A DNA stretch of 64,000 bases from UBA7328 sp965247965 (lineage in GTDB: Bacteria > Bacteroidota > Bacteroidia > Chitinophagales > Saprospiraceae): NCBI GenBank assembly GCA_965247965.1, contig OZ252053.1:2914001-2978000 (forward strand), read 5' to 3'. Position 1 is the stretch's first letter. Every line of letters starts with the position of its first letter. The notes under the pieces were generated by a model. It had not been told where the DNA came from and ran no database searches. It saw only the letters and a list, made by a program, of their open reading frames with translations. Positions 25,550-34,720 of this stretch are shown here, piece after piece. The translations under genes and the position numbers were made by a program.

Positions 25550-26902
25550 ATGCACGTAGCAATAGTAGGAAATGGCATAAGTGGTATTACCGCCGCCAGG
25601 TGGATCAGAAAACTAAGCGATCATCGTGTGACGGTTATCTCTTCGGAGACGGATTATTTCTTTTCACGCACTGCATTGATGTACGTATATATGGGCCATA
25701 TGCGTTTCGAGGATATCAAACCGTACGAAGATTGGTTTTGGAAAAAGAACAGAATCGACCTTATCAACGCTCATGTCGATCAAGTCGATTTTGAAGCCAA
25801 AAATCTTATTCTGAATAGCAACACTACGGTCACCTACGACAAATTAATCATTGCGACGGGTTCAAAATCTAATAAATTCGGCTGGCCCGGACAGGAATTA
25901 AATGGTGTAAGGGGATTGTATTCCTTGCAGGATATGGAGGAGATGGAAAAATATTCCGACGGCTTGCAAAGAGCTGTTATTGTAGGTGGCGGACTTATCG
26001 GTATAGAAATGGCAGAAATGTTTCGCTCGCGACATATCCCGGTCACGTTGCTCGTGCGAGAAAAAAATTATTGGGACAATGTCCTTCCCCTAGAAGAATC
26101 ACAGATCGTCACCCGACATATCCGGGAACATAACTTGGATCTGAGATTGGAATCAAACCTTCAGGAGATCATCGACAATGGAAATGGCAAGGCATGTGCA
26201 ATCATCATCAAGGAAACTGGAGAACGAGTAGACTGCGGGTTCGTGGGATTGACTCCTGGTGTGAGTCCGAATGCCGATTTGGTAAAAGAAACTGCACTCG
26301 AAGTACAAAGAGGAATCGTGGTCAACGGATACCTTGAGACAAATATCGAAGATGTGTACGCTATAGGCGATTGTTCGCAACACAACGATCCCTGTCCCGG
26401 ACATACGCCTATAGAGGCGATTTGGTACGTGGGGCGTATAATGGGAGAAACGGTCGCGCATACCGTTTGCGGAAATCGAACACTCTACGATCCGGGATTT
26501 TGGTTTAATTCTGCTAAATTCCTTGACATAGAATACATGGTATACGGAGAGGTGCCGCGTGAACTACCTGAACATATGGAAAGCTTGTATTGGGAACATA
26601 CACACGGCAAGAAAAGCGTAAGGATCAACTACGATAAAGAATCAAAGGCTGTACTTGGATTTAACGTCATGGGCATTCGATACAGGCATGAGGTTTGTGA
26701 TAAATGGCTGTTCGAAAGAGCCAATATCGAAAGCGTTTTGGAAAATCTGAGTTTAGCGAATTTTGATCCCGAATTCTATAAAACATATGAACAATCAGTG
26801 ATCGATTTATACAATCGAAAGAATAACACAAATCTGAAATCGCGATCAAAAAGAGGCCTTGATCAAGCCCTTTCATTTTTGAAAAACAAATTAAGAGCAT
26901 AG
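25550..26902 (+). CDS. NAD(P)/FAD-dependent oxidoreductase
   Basis: 450 residues, two-dinucleotide-binding flavoprotein of the nitrite/rubredoxin reductase-like (Pyr_redox_2) group. FAD motif VAIVGNGISGITAARWI, YDKLIIATGSKSNKF, NAD motif AVIVGGGLIGIEMAEMF and NIEDVYAIGDCSQ. No redox-active Cys pair, so not a disulfide reductase. Four bases later begins a membrane polyferredoxin, making an electron-transfer pair likely. Substrate not evident. Confidence 0.83.
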   Translation: MHVAIVGNGISGITAARWIRKLSDHRVTVISSETDYFFSRTALMYVYMGHMRFEDIKPYEDWFWKKNRIDLINAHVDQVDFEAKNLILNSNTTVTYDKLIIATGSKSNKFGWPGQELNGVRGLYSLQDMEEMEKYSDGLQRAVIVGGGLIGIEMAEMFRSRHIPVTLLVREKNYWDNVLPLEESQIVTRHIREHNLDLRLESNLQEIIDNGNGKACAIIIKETGERVDCGFVGLTPGVSPNADLVKETALEVQRGIVVNGYLETNIEDVYAIGDCSQHNDPCPGHTPIEAIWYVGRIMGETVAHTVCGNRTLYDPGFWFNSAKFLDIEYMVYGEVPRELPEHMESLYWEHTHGKKSVRINYDKESKAVLGFNVMGIRYRHEVCDKWLFERANIESVLENLSLANFDPEFYKTYEQSVIDLYNRKNNTNLKSRSKRGLDQALSFLKNKLRA

Positions 26903-26906
26903 GACG

Positions 26907-28700
26907 ATGAAATGGGTACAACATATGGGATTAGCGTTGTTTTTACTGGCCATGCTGATATTCACTGCCATGCTTGGTTTGAACAAATACCAAATCACGG
27001 AGGACGAGCTCGGAGCAGATAATGATTACCATAAGGAAGCTATAATTGATGCCGCCAACGCACAAGGGCTGTTTGATCAAACCTTTGCCTCCAGCTTAAC
27101 GATGGAAAAAGCATTGAAAAAGAGCATCAAGGCAGCGCAAAGATCTCTTTCGCAAAAAGCTTCTGACGGTCTCCCGGACGGAATAGCAGAATGGGACTAC
27201 AAAATCGGAGATTGGAAAATAAAAGAGTACATCGCTCCTAACATCACCAAATCTGCCATCGGGCCAGTCCGTGATCATCCTTTGCTCTTTTTCTTCCTGA
27301 CATTCGGATTGGGCATTCTAGGTGGGTTGCTATTTATCTTTCCAAAATTTGTCGCTATCGAAGACATCAAGCACAATCGCATTTATCACAATGCGATGAC
27401 CAGAGGATTGACTTTGGGATATCGTGGTTTCTTTTTGGTCGCCACTATTTTTGGCGTATTACTCTTTGGAATTAAATACATGGGGTACAATCTAATTTGG
27501 CCAATAGTTACAGCATTCGTAGTGCTAATCATTTCCGCCTTGGTACTTTACTACGAAAAAGAAGTTAAAAATAATCCCCCTAAATCCGCTTCGCCTAACA
27601 TCACAGCGTGGGTGGGTATTGCGACTGGGATATACTTTATTATTTTCTACGTGCTACTCTACTGGACACCACAGCACATATCTGCCTGGACAATGATGGT
27701 AGATCCTCTTAGCAGAAAGTTGAGTGGTAATCCCGCTAGTCAATGGTTTTTATATGGTTTAATGTATAGCGTAATCGTAATTGTCATGGGCATCCGCATG
27801 ATGTCGAAGTACATGCACAACCGTTACCAACTACTACGCACAGGGTCGGTGATGTTTTTCCAAACGGCAATCGCCTTCCTCATTCCCGAGATTTTGGTGA
27901 GGCTCAATCAGCCATTCTACGATTTCAAAAATATCTGGCCACTCAACTATACTTTCTTTTTCGATTACAATATTGACAATCTCGTGCAGAGTGGCGGTTT
28001 GGGTATTTTTATGTTGGTTTGGGGCATTTTGTTGATCGTTATCGCCGTGCCGGTGATCACCTATTTTTTTGGAAAGCGTTGGTATTGTTCATGGGTGTGT
28101 GGGTGTGGCGGGCTTGCTGAGACATTGGGCGATCCATATAGGCAACTTAGTAACAAAAGTCTGAAAGCCTGGAGATTTGAACGTTGGATTATTCATGGAG
28201 TTTTGGTTTTTGCCGTGGTCATGACCATTCTTGTGCTATACACCTATTTTACAGGCCATAGGAATATTCTTTTTTTCAATAGCGATAACATACGCACCTG
28301 GTATGGCTTTCTTATTGGGTCCGCATTTGCCGGAGTAGTTGGAACAGGTTTTTATCCTTTGATGGGGAATAGGGTTTGGTGTAGATTTGGATGCCCGCTT
28401 GCAGCCTATTTGGGATTGGTACAAAAGTTCAAATCTCGATTCCGCATTACTACGAATGGTGGTCAATGCATTTCGTGCGGCAATTGTTCTACGTACTGCG
28501 AGATGGGTATTGATGTGCGGTGGTATGCCCAGAGGGGGCAGGATATTGTGCGATCGAGTTGTGTTGGTTGTGGAGTTTGTTCGGCTGTGTGTCCGCGAGG
28601 TGTTTTGAGGTTGGAAAATAGCACTAGTGATGTTGCCGAAAGGACAAGTCAATTGAGGACTATACATATAGCCGAGGGAGAGGTGGGACTGTTGAGTTAA
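26907..28700 (+). CDS. Membrane polyferredoxin (NapH/CcoG/NosR-like 4Fe-4S protein)
   Basis: 597 residues. One N-terminal membrane segment, a ~100-residue periplasmic loop, then about eight or more membrane segments. The CSWVCGCGG and CRFGCPLAA motifs are the CxxxCP-type signatures of NapH/NosR/CcoG proteins. The C-terminus carries two ferredoxin sites, CISCGNCSTYCEMG and CVGCGVCSAVCPRG. It would move electrons between the quinone pool or cytoplasm and an unidentified partner, fed by the flavoprotein encoded just upstream. Confidence 0.85.
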   Translation: MKWVQHMGLALFLLAMLIFTAMLGLNKYQITEDELGADNDYHKEAIIDAANAQGLFDQTFASSLTMEKALKKSIKAAQRSLSQKASDGLPDGIAEWDYKIGDWKIKEYIAPNITKSAIGPVRDHPLLFFFLTFGLGILGGLLFIFPKFVAIEDIKHNRIYHNAMTRGLTLGYRGFFLVATIFGVLLFGIKYMGYNLIWPIVTAFVVLIISALVLYYEKEVKNNPPKSASPNITAWVGIATGIYFIIFYVLLYWTPQHISAWTMMVDPLSRKLSGNPASQWFLYGLMYSVIVIVMGIRMMSKYMHNRYQLLRTGSVMFFQTAIAFLIPEILVRLNQPFYDFKNIWPLNYTFFFDYNIDNLVQSGGLGIFMLVWGILLIVIAVPVITYFFGKRWYCSWVCGCGGLAETLGDPYRQLSNKSLKAWRFERWIIHGVLVFAVVMTILVLYTYFTGHRNILFFNSDNIRTWYGFLIGSAFAGVVGTGFYPLMGNRVWCRFGCPLAAYLGLVQKFKSRFRITTNGGQCISCGNCSTYCEMGIDVRWYAQRGQDIVRSSCVGCGVCSAVCPRGVLRLENSTSDVAERTSQLRTIHIAEGEVGLLS

Positions 28701-28818
28701 ATCGGGAATTGTAGCTTCCACGTGTGGCAAAAGTTGTCAACTTTTTAAGCATATGTAGGATGAATTTTTAATTTCGGGACTTTAATAGTATGTAAAGAAT
28801 TGCATCATCAGATTTCTC

Positions 28819-29817
28819 ATGAAAACCTCCATCGACATTTCCTTCATTTACCTGGTCGGGATAATTTTCACAATGTGCAAAACTTCAAAAGAAAGCATAA
28901 CGCAACAACGAGCTGCGCCAACTCAATTCCGGCCCAGTCAGCAAGGTCCGCCGTCTTTTCGAAGACGATCGAACGACCCCACCAAAGACGCCGTAAAAGA
29001 GAATACTTACACCATCAATCTCGATGTGAATGATTGTGACATCGATATTCAAAAAAAGGCCAATTCAAAAAGCAATTACACTGAACAAATCAATAGACCC
29101 GAAGGAATCAGAACAATCACCATCAACAGCATCGCCAATCACAAGGTGGGGGCATTCCCCAATCAAGGCAATCCAAACCGCATCTTTGAACAAGACTGGA
29201 CTTTTTCCATCCCTCTGAATCCCAAAATAGCTGGACGTAAAACAACGGGTCGCAGATACGATACGGAATTTTTGTTTAGCGGAGTGACTATTGATCCTTT
29301 CACAGCCGAGTTTTTTATCACTTCGAATGGAAATATCAATCGGGAATGGAATATTACAACTTTAACTTCGACCGAAGACCTTGGATTGGATTGCAACAAT
29401 GCCCATGTTCAACCTTCAGGAAAATACCATTACCACGGCACGCCCACAGGTTACCTCGCCGAGATTCATTATCTCGGCGATAAAATGTTAAAAATTGGAT
29501 ACACTGCCGATGGTTTTCCAATTTATTACAAATACGCCTACGACCAGAACGGCAAATTAACGGAGCACAAAAGCGGTTATCGACTCAAACAAAGAAAACG
29601 TCCGGGCGACGGAAAAGATACACTCGGCGGCTATTACAACGGCCGCTATTTTAATGATCATGAATACTCAGCTGAAATTTCACCACTCGATGAATGCAAC
29701 GGCCGATGGGGCAAGACTCCAGAGCGTCGTAACGAATATTTTTATGTAATCACCGATAATTTCCCGTCTGCCCCTCTTTGTTTTTCCGGTAAGCCGAGCG
29801 AAGATCTTAGAAAATGA
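28819..29817 (+). CDS. YHYH domain protein
   Basis: 332 residues. N-terminal hydrophobic segment (FIYLVGIIFTM) with a Cys right after it, but no good lipobox. The C-terminal half is a YHYH domain: GKYHYHGTPTGYL, IGYTADGFPIYYKY and the final DNFPSAPLCFSGKPS. Such proteins are exported and of unknown biochemical function; some are near oxidoreductases. It follows the polyferredoxin by ~120 bases that contain an AAAGTTGTCAACTTT palindrome. Confidence 0.8.
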   Translation: MKTSIDISFIYLVGIIFTMCKTSKESITQQRAAPTQFRPSQQGPPSFRRRSNDPTKDAVKENTYTINLDVNDCDIDIQKKANSKSNYTEQINRPEGIRTITINSIANHKVGAFPNQGNPNRIFEQDWTFSIPLNPKIAGRKTTGRRYDTEFLFSGVTIDPFTAEFFITSNGNINREWNITTLTSTEDLGLDCNNAHVQPSGKYHYHGTPTGYLAEIHYLGDKMLKIGYTADGFPIYYKYAYDQNGKLTEHKSGYRLKQRKRPGDGKDTLGGYYNGRYFNDHEYSAEISPLDECNGRWGKTPERRNEYFYVITDNFPSAPLCFSGKPSEDLRK

Positions 29818-29927
29818 ATAAGCGGGCAAGGCCGGCCGCCAGGAGATCGAGGGCGGGATGACCGAAGATCTCGACGTGGTTAATATTGAAATCTTTTTTA
29901 TGTGATGGAGTAATGTCATTCGTCAAT

Positions 29928-30239
29928 TCATAAGTCTTTGTCAAAAACCGTCCTCCGCTTTTGTCCCATAACCTCCAATTTCACCATCCCATCTTCAGAA
30001 AAATTAGTAATGTTTTCTCGGGTCAAAAGGCCTTCCACCAGGAATTGCGCGATCATCGATGGCCGTTGGCGATGCTTCCATCCATCATATCGATTTTTGA
30101 GATGTTTTGAAAAATCTTTGAATTCATCGCTCAATTGCCAGTATTGCTTGCGAATATCCTCATGGGCACTCTCCATGATAGATTTGTAGAGCTCGAAATT
30201 GTCCTTGAGAAATTTGGAAACTTCATTTTTCGCAGCCAC
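29928..30239 (-). CDS. Hypothetical small helical protein
   Basis: 103 residues from a GTG, not recognised. Alpha-helical and charged (FLKDNFELYKSIMESAHEDIRKQY). The frame stays open ~40 bases upstream (SDKKLLIDLVEV), which looks like coding sequence, and an ATG at 30285 is in another frame, so a one-base shift near the true start is possible. Ends convergent with the YHYH gene. Confidence 0.5.
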   Translation of the reverse strand: MAAKNEVSKFLKDNFELYKSIMESAHEDIRKQYWQLSDEFKDFSKHLKNRYDGWKHRQRPSMIAQFLVEGLLTRENITNFSEDGMVKLEVMGQKRRTVFDKDL

Positions 30240-30311
30240 TTCAACTAAATCAATTAAGAGTTTCTTATCGCTTTTGGAAAATCATGGTATTCGTAATGCA
30301 TTGCCAAAAAT

Positions 30312-31625
30312 TTACGTTTCGTTATAACTCATCTTAAACCACACAACCGCCAAAACCAATATTCCAAAATAAACCAAGGCTAGTTTGAAATTATAAATTG
30401 TAATCGCCACAAAGGCAATACTCGCAATAATTAAAGCTATCAGAGGAGTCAATGGATAAAAAGGAACCCGAAACGGCCTTTCAAGACCAGGTTCTTTTTT
30501 TCTTAACACCAAAAGAGAAATCATCGAAATGATATAAAGGCTCAATGCTCCAAAACATGCAATCGTAATGATCTCTCCAGTCTTTCCGGTAAGTAAGGCA
30601 ATAATGCCAATGAGCATATTGATGACCAGCGCATTAGCTGGTGTTCTGAATTTTTGATGCACTTTGCCAAGGGCCTTTGGTGCATAACCAACCCTTCCAA
30701 ATTCAAAACTCGCCCGGCCTGCCGCCAGAATAATGCCGTGAAAGGACGCAATCAAACCAAAAAGACCAATGAATGTAACCAGTTTATATAAAAAATGATT
30801 TTGCCCGACAGCAGCAGCCATAGCTAATGGCAAAGGCGAATCAGATGGTTCTGCTCCTACTTCCGGAAATACAATTACTTCCCAACCGCCCAATCCAACA
30901 GATGATGCAAAGGTGATGATGCAAAGCACCACAAGAGTCAAAATAGCCGACCCAAAACCAATCAAAACGTTCCGCTGTGGGTTAATAGTTTCTTCGGCAA
31001 CATTAGCAACACCTTCGATGGCCAGGAAAAACCAAATCGCAAATGGTAAGGCCGCAAAGGCTCCCGTCCAACCATTTGGCAAAGCATTCCGCTCCAAATT
31101 TTGCCATTCAAATTTGGGCAAAGTAGTTCCTGCGAAAATGAGAAGGCCGATAATTGCTATAACGGTAACGATCAATTCAAAAGACGCGGCGGCCTGAACT
31201 CCATAGATATTAATAGCGGTAAAAATGAAATAAGCAAAAATCGCAATCGCCAAAATCGGAACAGACGGAAGGAAAATATTCAGATAGGCCCCAATCGCAA
31301 AAGCAATGGCAGGAGGTGCAAAAATGAACTCTATATTTTGAGCCATGCCTCCCAAAAAGCCCCAATTCTTTCCAAGTGCCTTGACCGCATAGTCAAAAGC
31401 ACCACCAGCTTTTGGTATAGAACAAGCCAATTCGGTATAGCTGAAAGTAAAGGTCAGATACATAATGATTATGAAAAGTGTCGCCACGGCTAACCCCAAA
31501 GTGCCTCCTTTCTCTAAGCCCAGATTCCATCCGAAATACATACCTGAAATGACGTATCCCACACCTAATCCCCATAACATCAAGGGCCCGAGCGTTTTCT
31601 TTAATTGATTTTGTTCTGTTGCCAT
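30312..31625 (-). CDS. APC-family amino acid/ethanolamine permease
   Basis: About 437 residues from the ATG at 31625 (MATEQNQLKKTLGPLMLWGLGVGYVISG); upstream in-frame starts overlap the divergent gene. Twelve hydrophobic segments, with APC-family marks GMYFGWNLGLEKGG, ELACSIPKAGGAFDYA and FEFGRVGYAPKALG. The opening closely resembles ethanolamine permeases (Eat). Divergent from a glutamine-synthetase-like gene, which suggests uptake of an amine or amino acid then glutamylated. Confidence 0.82.
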   Translation of the reverse strand: MATEQNQLKKTLGPLMLWGLGVGYVISGMYFGWNLGLEKGGTLGLAVATLFIIIMYLTFTFSYTELACSIPKAGGAFDYAVKALGKNWGFLGGMAQNIEFIFAPPAIAFAIGAYLNIFLPSVPILAIAIFAYFIFTAINIYGVQAAASFELIVTVIAIIGLLIFAGTTLPKFEWQNLERNALPNGWTGAFAALPFAIWFFLAIEGVANVAEETINPQRNVLIGFGSAILTLVVLCIITFASSVGLGGWEVIVFPEVGAEPSDSPLPLAMAAAVGQNHFLYKLVTFIGLFGLIASFHGIILAAGRASFEFGRVGYAPKALGKVHQKFRTPANALVINMLIGIIALLTGKTGEIITIACFGALSLYIISMISLLVLRKKEPGLERPFRVPFYPLTPLIALIIASIAFVAITIYNFKLALVYFGILVLAVVWFKMSYNET

Positions 31626-31756
31626 AATGTAATTTTTTGTGTGCATTGGCGTCGTAAATTTATTTGCGACATTTGAGACAAACAGAGATATTATCAAAAG
31701 AACCAAATAAATTTGGTTCGCCACTACTCGCTATATGGATTTCGAACAAGAAAAGT

Positions 31757-33133
31757 ATGAACCTAAAAGGTAAACTAAGTCTTTCAGAACTTAAGAAAAA
31801 GGTCGAAGACGAATCGATAGAAACCGTCATCGTCGCTTTCACCGACCACTATGGCCGACTAGTCGGTAAGCGATTCGATGCCGAATTCTTTCTGGAATCG
31901 GCTGCAAGGGACGGTACGCACGGTTGCGACTACCTCCTTACCACGGATATGGAAATGGAACCCATATTAGGTTATGAATTTGCCAATTGGGAGTTGGGCT
32001 ATGGCGATTTTCATTTGGTGCCCGACCTATCGACTTTACGTATAACAGATTGGTTGGATAAGACAACCCTTGTCATTTGTGATGTGCAAGATGACAAGAC
32101 GCATGACTGGGTAGATGTAGCTCCCCGATCTATTTTGAGAAAGCAATTGGACGAAGCAAAGAAATTGGGATACGACTGCTTCGCAGCATCAGAATTAGAA
32201 TATTATCTTTTTGAAAACAGCTATCGCGATGCCAATGATCTTCACTACCATAATCTCGAACCGGTTGGTTGGTACCTCGAGGATTATCACATCTTACAAG
32301 GCACGCGCACCGAAGGATTCAACGCTGCCGCTCGCCGACATTTGAAAAACTCGGGAGTACCCGTAGAAAATTCTAAAGGAGAATGGGGCCTTGGACAACA
32401 CGAGTTGAACGTGCACTATGCCGAAATTCTCGAAATGGCCGATAGGCATGTTATATATAAACAATGTCTGAAAGAACTCGCGGATAGCCTGGACATTTCC
32501 GTGACCTTTATGGCAAAATATCACGAAGATCGGGCCGGGTCGAGTTGTCATATTCATATAAGTCTTTGGAAGGATGATAAAAATGCCTTTGATGGGGATC
32601 AGACTTTCGGCCCGGTCAAAGGTTCGGATATTTTTAGATGGTTTTTGGGAGGTTGGCTTTCCAATGTGGAATACGTCATGCCTTTCTATGCACCAACTGT
32701 TAATTCTTACAAAAGATATGTTGATGCTTCGTGGGCTCCTACCCGATTGGCATGGAGTTATGATAATCGGACTGCCGGTTTTCGGGTTGTTGGAAGAGGA
32801 AAAAGTCTTCGCATTGAGTGCCGCATTCCCGGAGCCGATTGCAATCCATACCTGGCATTTGCAGCCTCATTAGCATGTGGCCTGGATGGAATAAAAAATA
32901 AAATCGACCCACCAAAAATCTTTGAAGGCGATGTCTATGCTGCGAAAGATTTAGCAAGAGTACCGTACACTTTGGCTGAAGCCATTGAAAAATTTGAAAA
33001 CAGCAATTTTGCGGAAGAAGTATTTGGGAAAAAAGTAGTAGAACATTACAGCCATTTTTTCCGAACTGAGCAAAAAGCGTACGACAGGGCTGTGACGGAT
33101 TGGGAAAGAAAAAGGTATTTTGAGCGGATATAG
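31757..33133 (+). CDS. Glutamine synthetase family protein (gamma-glutamyl-amine ligase-like)
   Basis: About 458 residues from the ATG at 31757. Conserved GS blocks: SELEYYLF (metal Glu), GLGQHELNVHY, GSSCHIHISLW, NSYKRYVD..WAPTRLAW and RIECRIPGADCNPYLAF. Size and motifs fit the PuuA/GlnA4-like class that joins glutamate to polyamines or ethanolamine, not the classical GlnA with adenylylation Tyr. The adjacent divergent amine/amino-acid permease supports a catabolic role. Exact acceptor amine unknown. Confidence 0.82.
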   Translation: MNLKGKLSLSELKKKVEDESIETVIVAFTDHYGRLVGKRFDAEFFLESAARDGTHGCDYLLTTDMEMEPILGYEFANWELGYGDFHLVPDLSTLRITDWLDKTTLVICDVQDDKTHDWVDVAPRSILRKQLDEAKKLGYDCFAASELEYYLFENSYRDANDLHYHNLEPVGWYLEDYHILQGTRTEGFNAAARRHLKNSGVPVENSKGEWGLGQHELNVHYAEILEMADRHVIYKQCLKELADSLDISVTFMAKYHEDRAGSSCHIHISLWKDDKNAFDGDQTFGPVKGSDIFRWFLGGWLSNVEYVMPFYAPTVNSYKRYVDASWAPTRLAWSYDNRTAGFRVVGRGKSLRIECRIPGADCNPYLAFAASLACGLDGIKNKIDPPKIFEGDVYAAKDLARVPYTLAEAIEKFENSNFAEEVFGKKVVEHYSHFFRTEQKAYDRAVTDWERKRYFERI

Positions 33134-33134
33134 G

Positions 33135-33233
33135 ATAGAACACGGATCTACACAGGTGCAACGAATAAACGCAGATTTTCCTCTGCCAATATCCGTGAAA
33201 ACCCGTCGCAACTGTGGTATCGGTGTTCCATAT
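33135..33233. repeat. AACACGGAT palindromic repeat, copy A
   Basis: Begins TAGAACACGGATCTACACAG and ends CGGTGTTCCATAT, an imperfect ~100-base palindrome. Related copies: 33659-33754, 37644-37735 and 50518-50869. This copy is just before the GxxExxY gene. Confidence 0.65.
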
Positions 33234-33259
33234 TTCAAATAATCAAAATTTAGAAGAAT

Positions 33260-33658
33260 ATGCTACATCAACAAACAACTAAAGAAATTATCGACGCATT
33301 TTACACCGTGTACAATAAAATGGGATACGGATTTTTAGAAAAGGTATATGAAAATTGCCTGCTGATAGAACTTCGCAAGGGAGGTATTACTTGTTATCAA
33401 CAAAAACAGATTCATGTCTATTACGATGAAGAAGAAGTAGGAGAATATTATGCCGATATTCTGGTAGCGAATAAAGTTATTATAGAACTCAAAGCAGCAG
33501 AAGCCATTTGTGAAGAACATGAGAATCAGCTTATTAATTATCTAAAAGCCACCGATATCGAAGTTGGGTTATTATTGAATTTTGGCAAAAACCCGGAATT
33601 CAAGCGCAAAATATTCACGAATGATCGAAAGGAGCATTATCGTTCAAGACTAAATTAA
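33260..33658 (+). CDS. GxxExxY protein
   Basis: 132 residues. The name motif is present as GYGFLEKVYENCL (G..E..Y), followed by the conserved ADILVANKVIIELKAAE, a PD-(D/E)XK nuclease-like core (D..ExK), and LINYLKAT..EVGLLLNFG. The family is widespread and uncharacterised. Here the gene is bracketed by two copies of the AACACGGAT palindrome, the second starting at its stop codon. Confidence 0.85.
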   Translation: MLHQQTTKEIIDAFYTVYNKMGYGFLEKVYENCLLIELRKGGITCYQQKQIHVYYDEEEVGEYYADILVANKVIIELKAAEAICEEHENQLINYLKATDIEVGLLLNFGKNPEFKRKIFTNDRKEHYRSRLN

Positions 33659-33754
33659 TAGAACACGGATTATCACAGGTGCAACGAGTTTTCACAGATT
33701 AACTACTACCAAAAATCCGTGCCGACTCGTTGCATCCGTGGCATCCGTGTTCTA
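33659..33754. repeat. AACACGGAT palindromic repeat, copy B
   Basis: TAGAACACGGATTATCACAG ... GGCATCCGTGTTCTATA: outer arms pair nearly perfectly. It starts immediately after the GxxExxY stop codon. Confidence 0.7.
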
Positions 33755-33765
33755 TATTCTAAACC

Positions 33766-34539
33766 ATGAGGTTAAAGAATAAAATAGCACTTATCACAGG
33801 AGGCAGCAGTGGACTAGGTAGGGAAAGTTCCATTCTCTTCAGCAAAGAAGGAGCTAAAGTGGTGGTGGTAGATATCAATCAAGACGAAGGCCATAAGACA
33901 ATCGACCTCATAAAAAAATCAGGTGGTGAAGGTGCATTTTGCAAATCGGATGTATCGAAAGCAGAAGACTGCCAAACCATGATCGATTTCGCAAGCCAGC
34001 AATTCGGAGGTTTACACATCTTGTTCAATAATGCAGGTATCATGCACAGTGACGATGGCGATAGTCAATCGACTAATGAAAATGTGTGGGACATAACAAT
34101 GAATATTAATGTAAAAGGTGTCTTTTTCGGTTGCAAATATGGTATACCTTTAATCAGAAAATCAGGTGGTGGATCCATAATAAATACAGCATCGTTCGTG
34201 GCTCACCTCGGAGCAGCAACTCCTCAAATTGCATACACAGCCAGTAAAGGAGCTGTTCTAGCCTTGTCTCGTGAATTGGCCATTATCCATGCTCGCGAAA
34301 ATATTAGAGTCAATGCACTATGCCCTGGCCCCTTGAGAACAGAGCTCTTGATGAAATTTTTGAATACGGAAGAAAAGAAACAAAGGCGCTTGGTACATAT
34401 TCCTATGGGCAGATTTGGCGAGGCTAAAGAAATGGCTAAAGCAGCGTTGTTTTTAGCTTCGGATGAGTCATCTTATATGACGGGCACTGAGTTTTTGGTG
34501 GATGGAGGGATTACTGCGGCTTATGTTACGCCTGAGTGA
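33766..34539 (+). CDS. SDR family oxidoreductase
   Basis: 257-residue classical short-chain dehydrogenase. NAD(P) motif TGGSSGLGRES (about 10-20), NNAG, catalytic Ser (NTASFV region) and YTASKGAVL (Tyr-Lys). Asp in VVVDINQD suggests NAD preference. C-terminal YMTGTEFLVDGG is standard. It precedes two acyl-CoA dehydrogenases on the same strand, so fatty-acid or branched-chain acyl catabolism is plausible. Confidence 0.9.
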   Translation: MRLKNKIALITGGSSGLGRESSILFSKEGAKVVVVDINQDEGHKTIDLIKKSGGEGAFCKSDVSKAEDCQTMIDFASQQFGGLHILFNNAGIMHSDDGDSQSTNENVWDITMNINVKGVFFGCKYGIPLIRKSGGGSIINTASFVAHLGAATPQIAYTASKGAVLALSRELAIIHARENIRVNALCPGPLRTELLMKFLNTEEKKQRRLVHIPMGRFGEAKEMAKAALFLASDESSYMTGTEFLVDGGITAAYVTPE

Positions 34540-34720
34540 GTGGGGCAGTCAGCAGTTGGCAGTTGGCAGTCCTTGTAGCGGGAAATAAGATGTCGGGAAA
34601 ATGCTATTAACGCAGAATGCTTTGACCTTACTTAGTATTTTTCAATAAAATCTGTTTAATTTTTTTCCTTGAACCCGAATTTTGGTCAGGCTTTACTTTA
34701 AATTTAGCCTGGCTAAATAT

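Noticed and set aside
29818..29927. GC-rich run as a promoter or island boundary
   Set aside because: About 60 bases only, between convergent genes, with no repeat or motif.
33135..33754. AACACGGAT repeats as a CRISPR array
   Set aside because: Only single palindromes of ~95 bases, no regular spacers and no cas genes.
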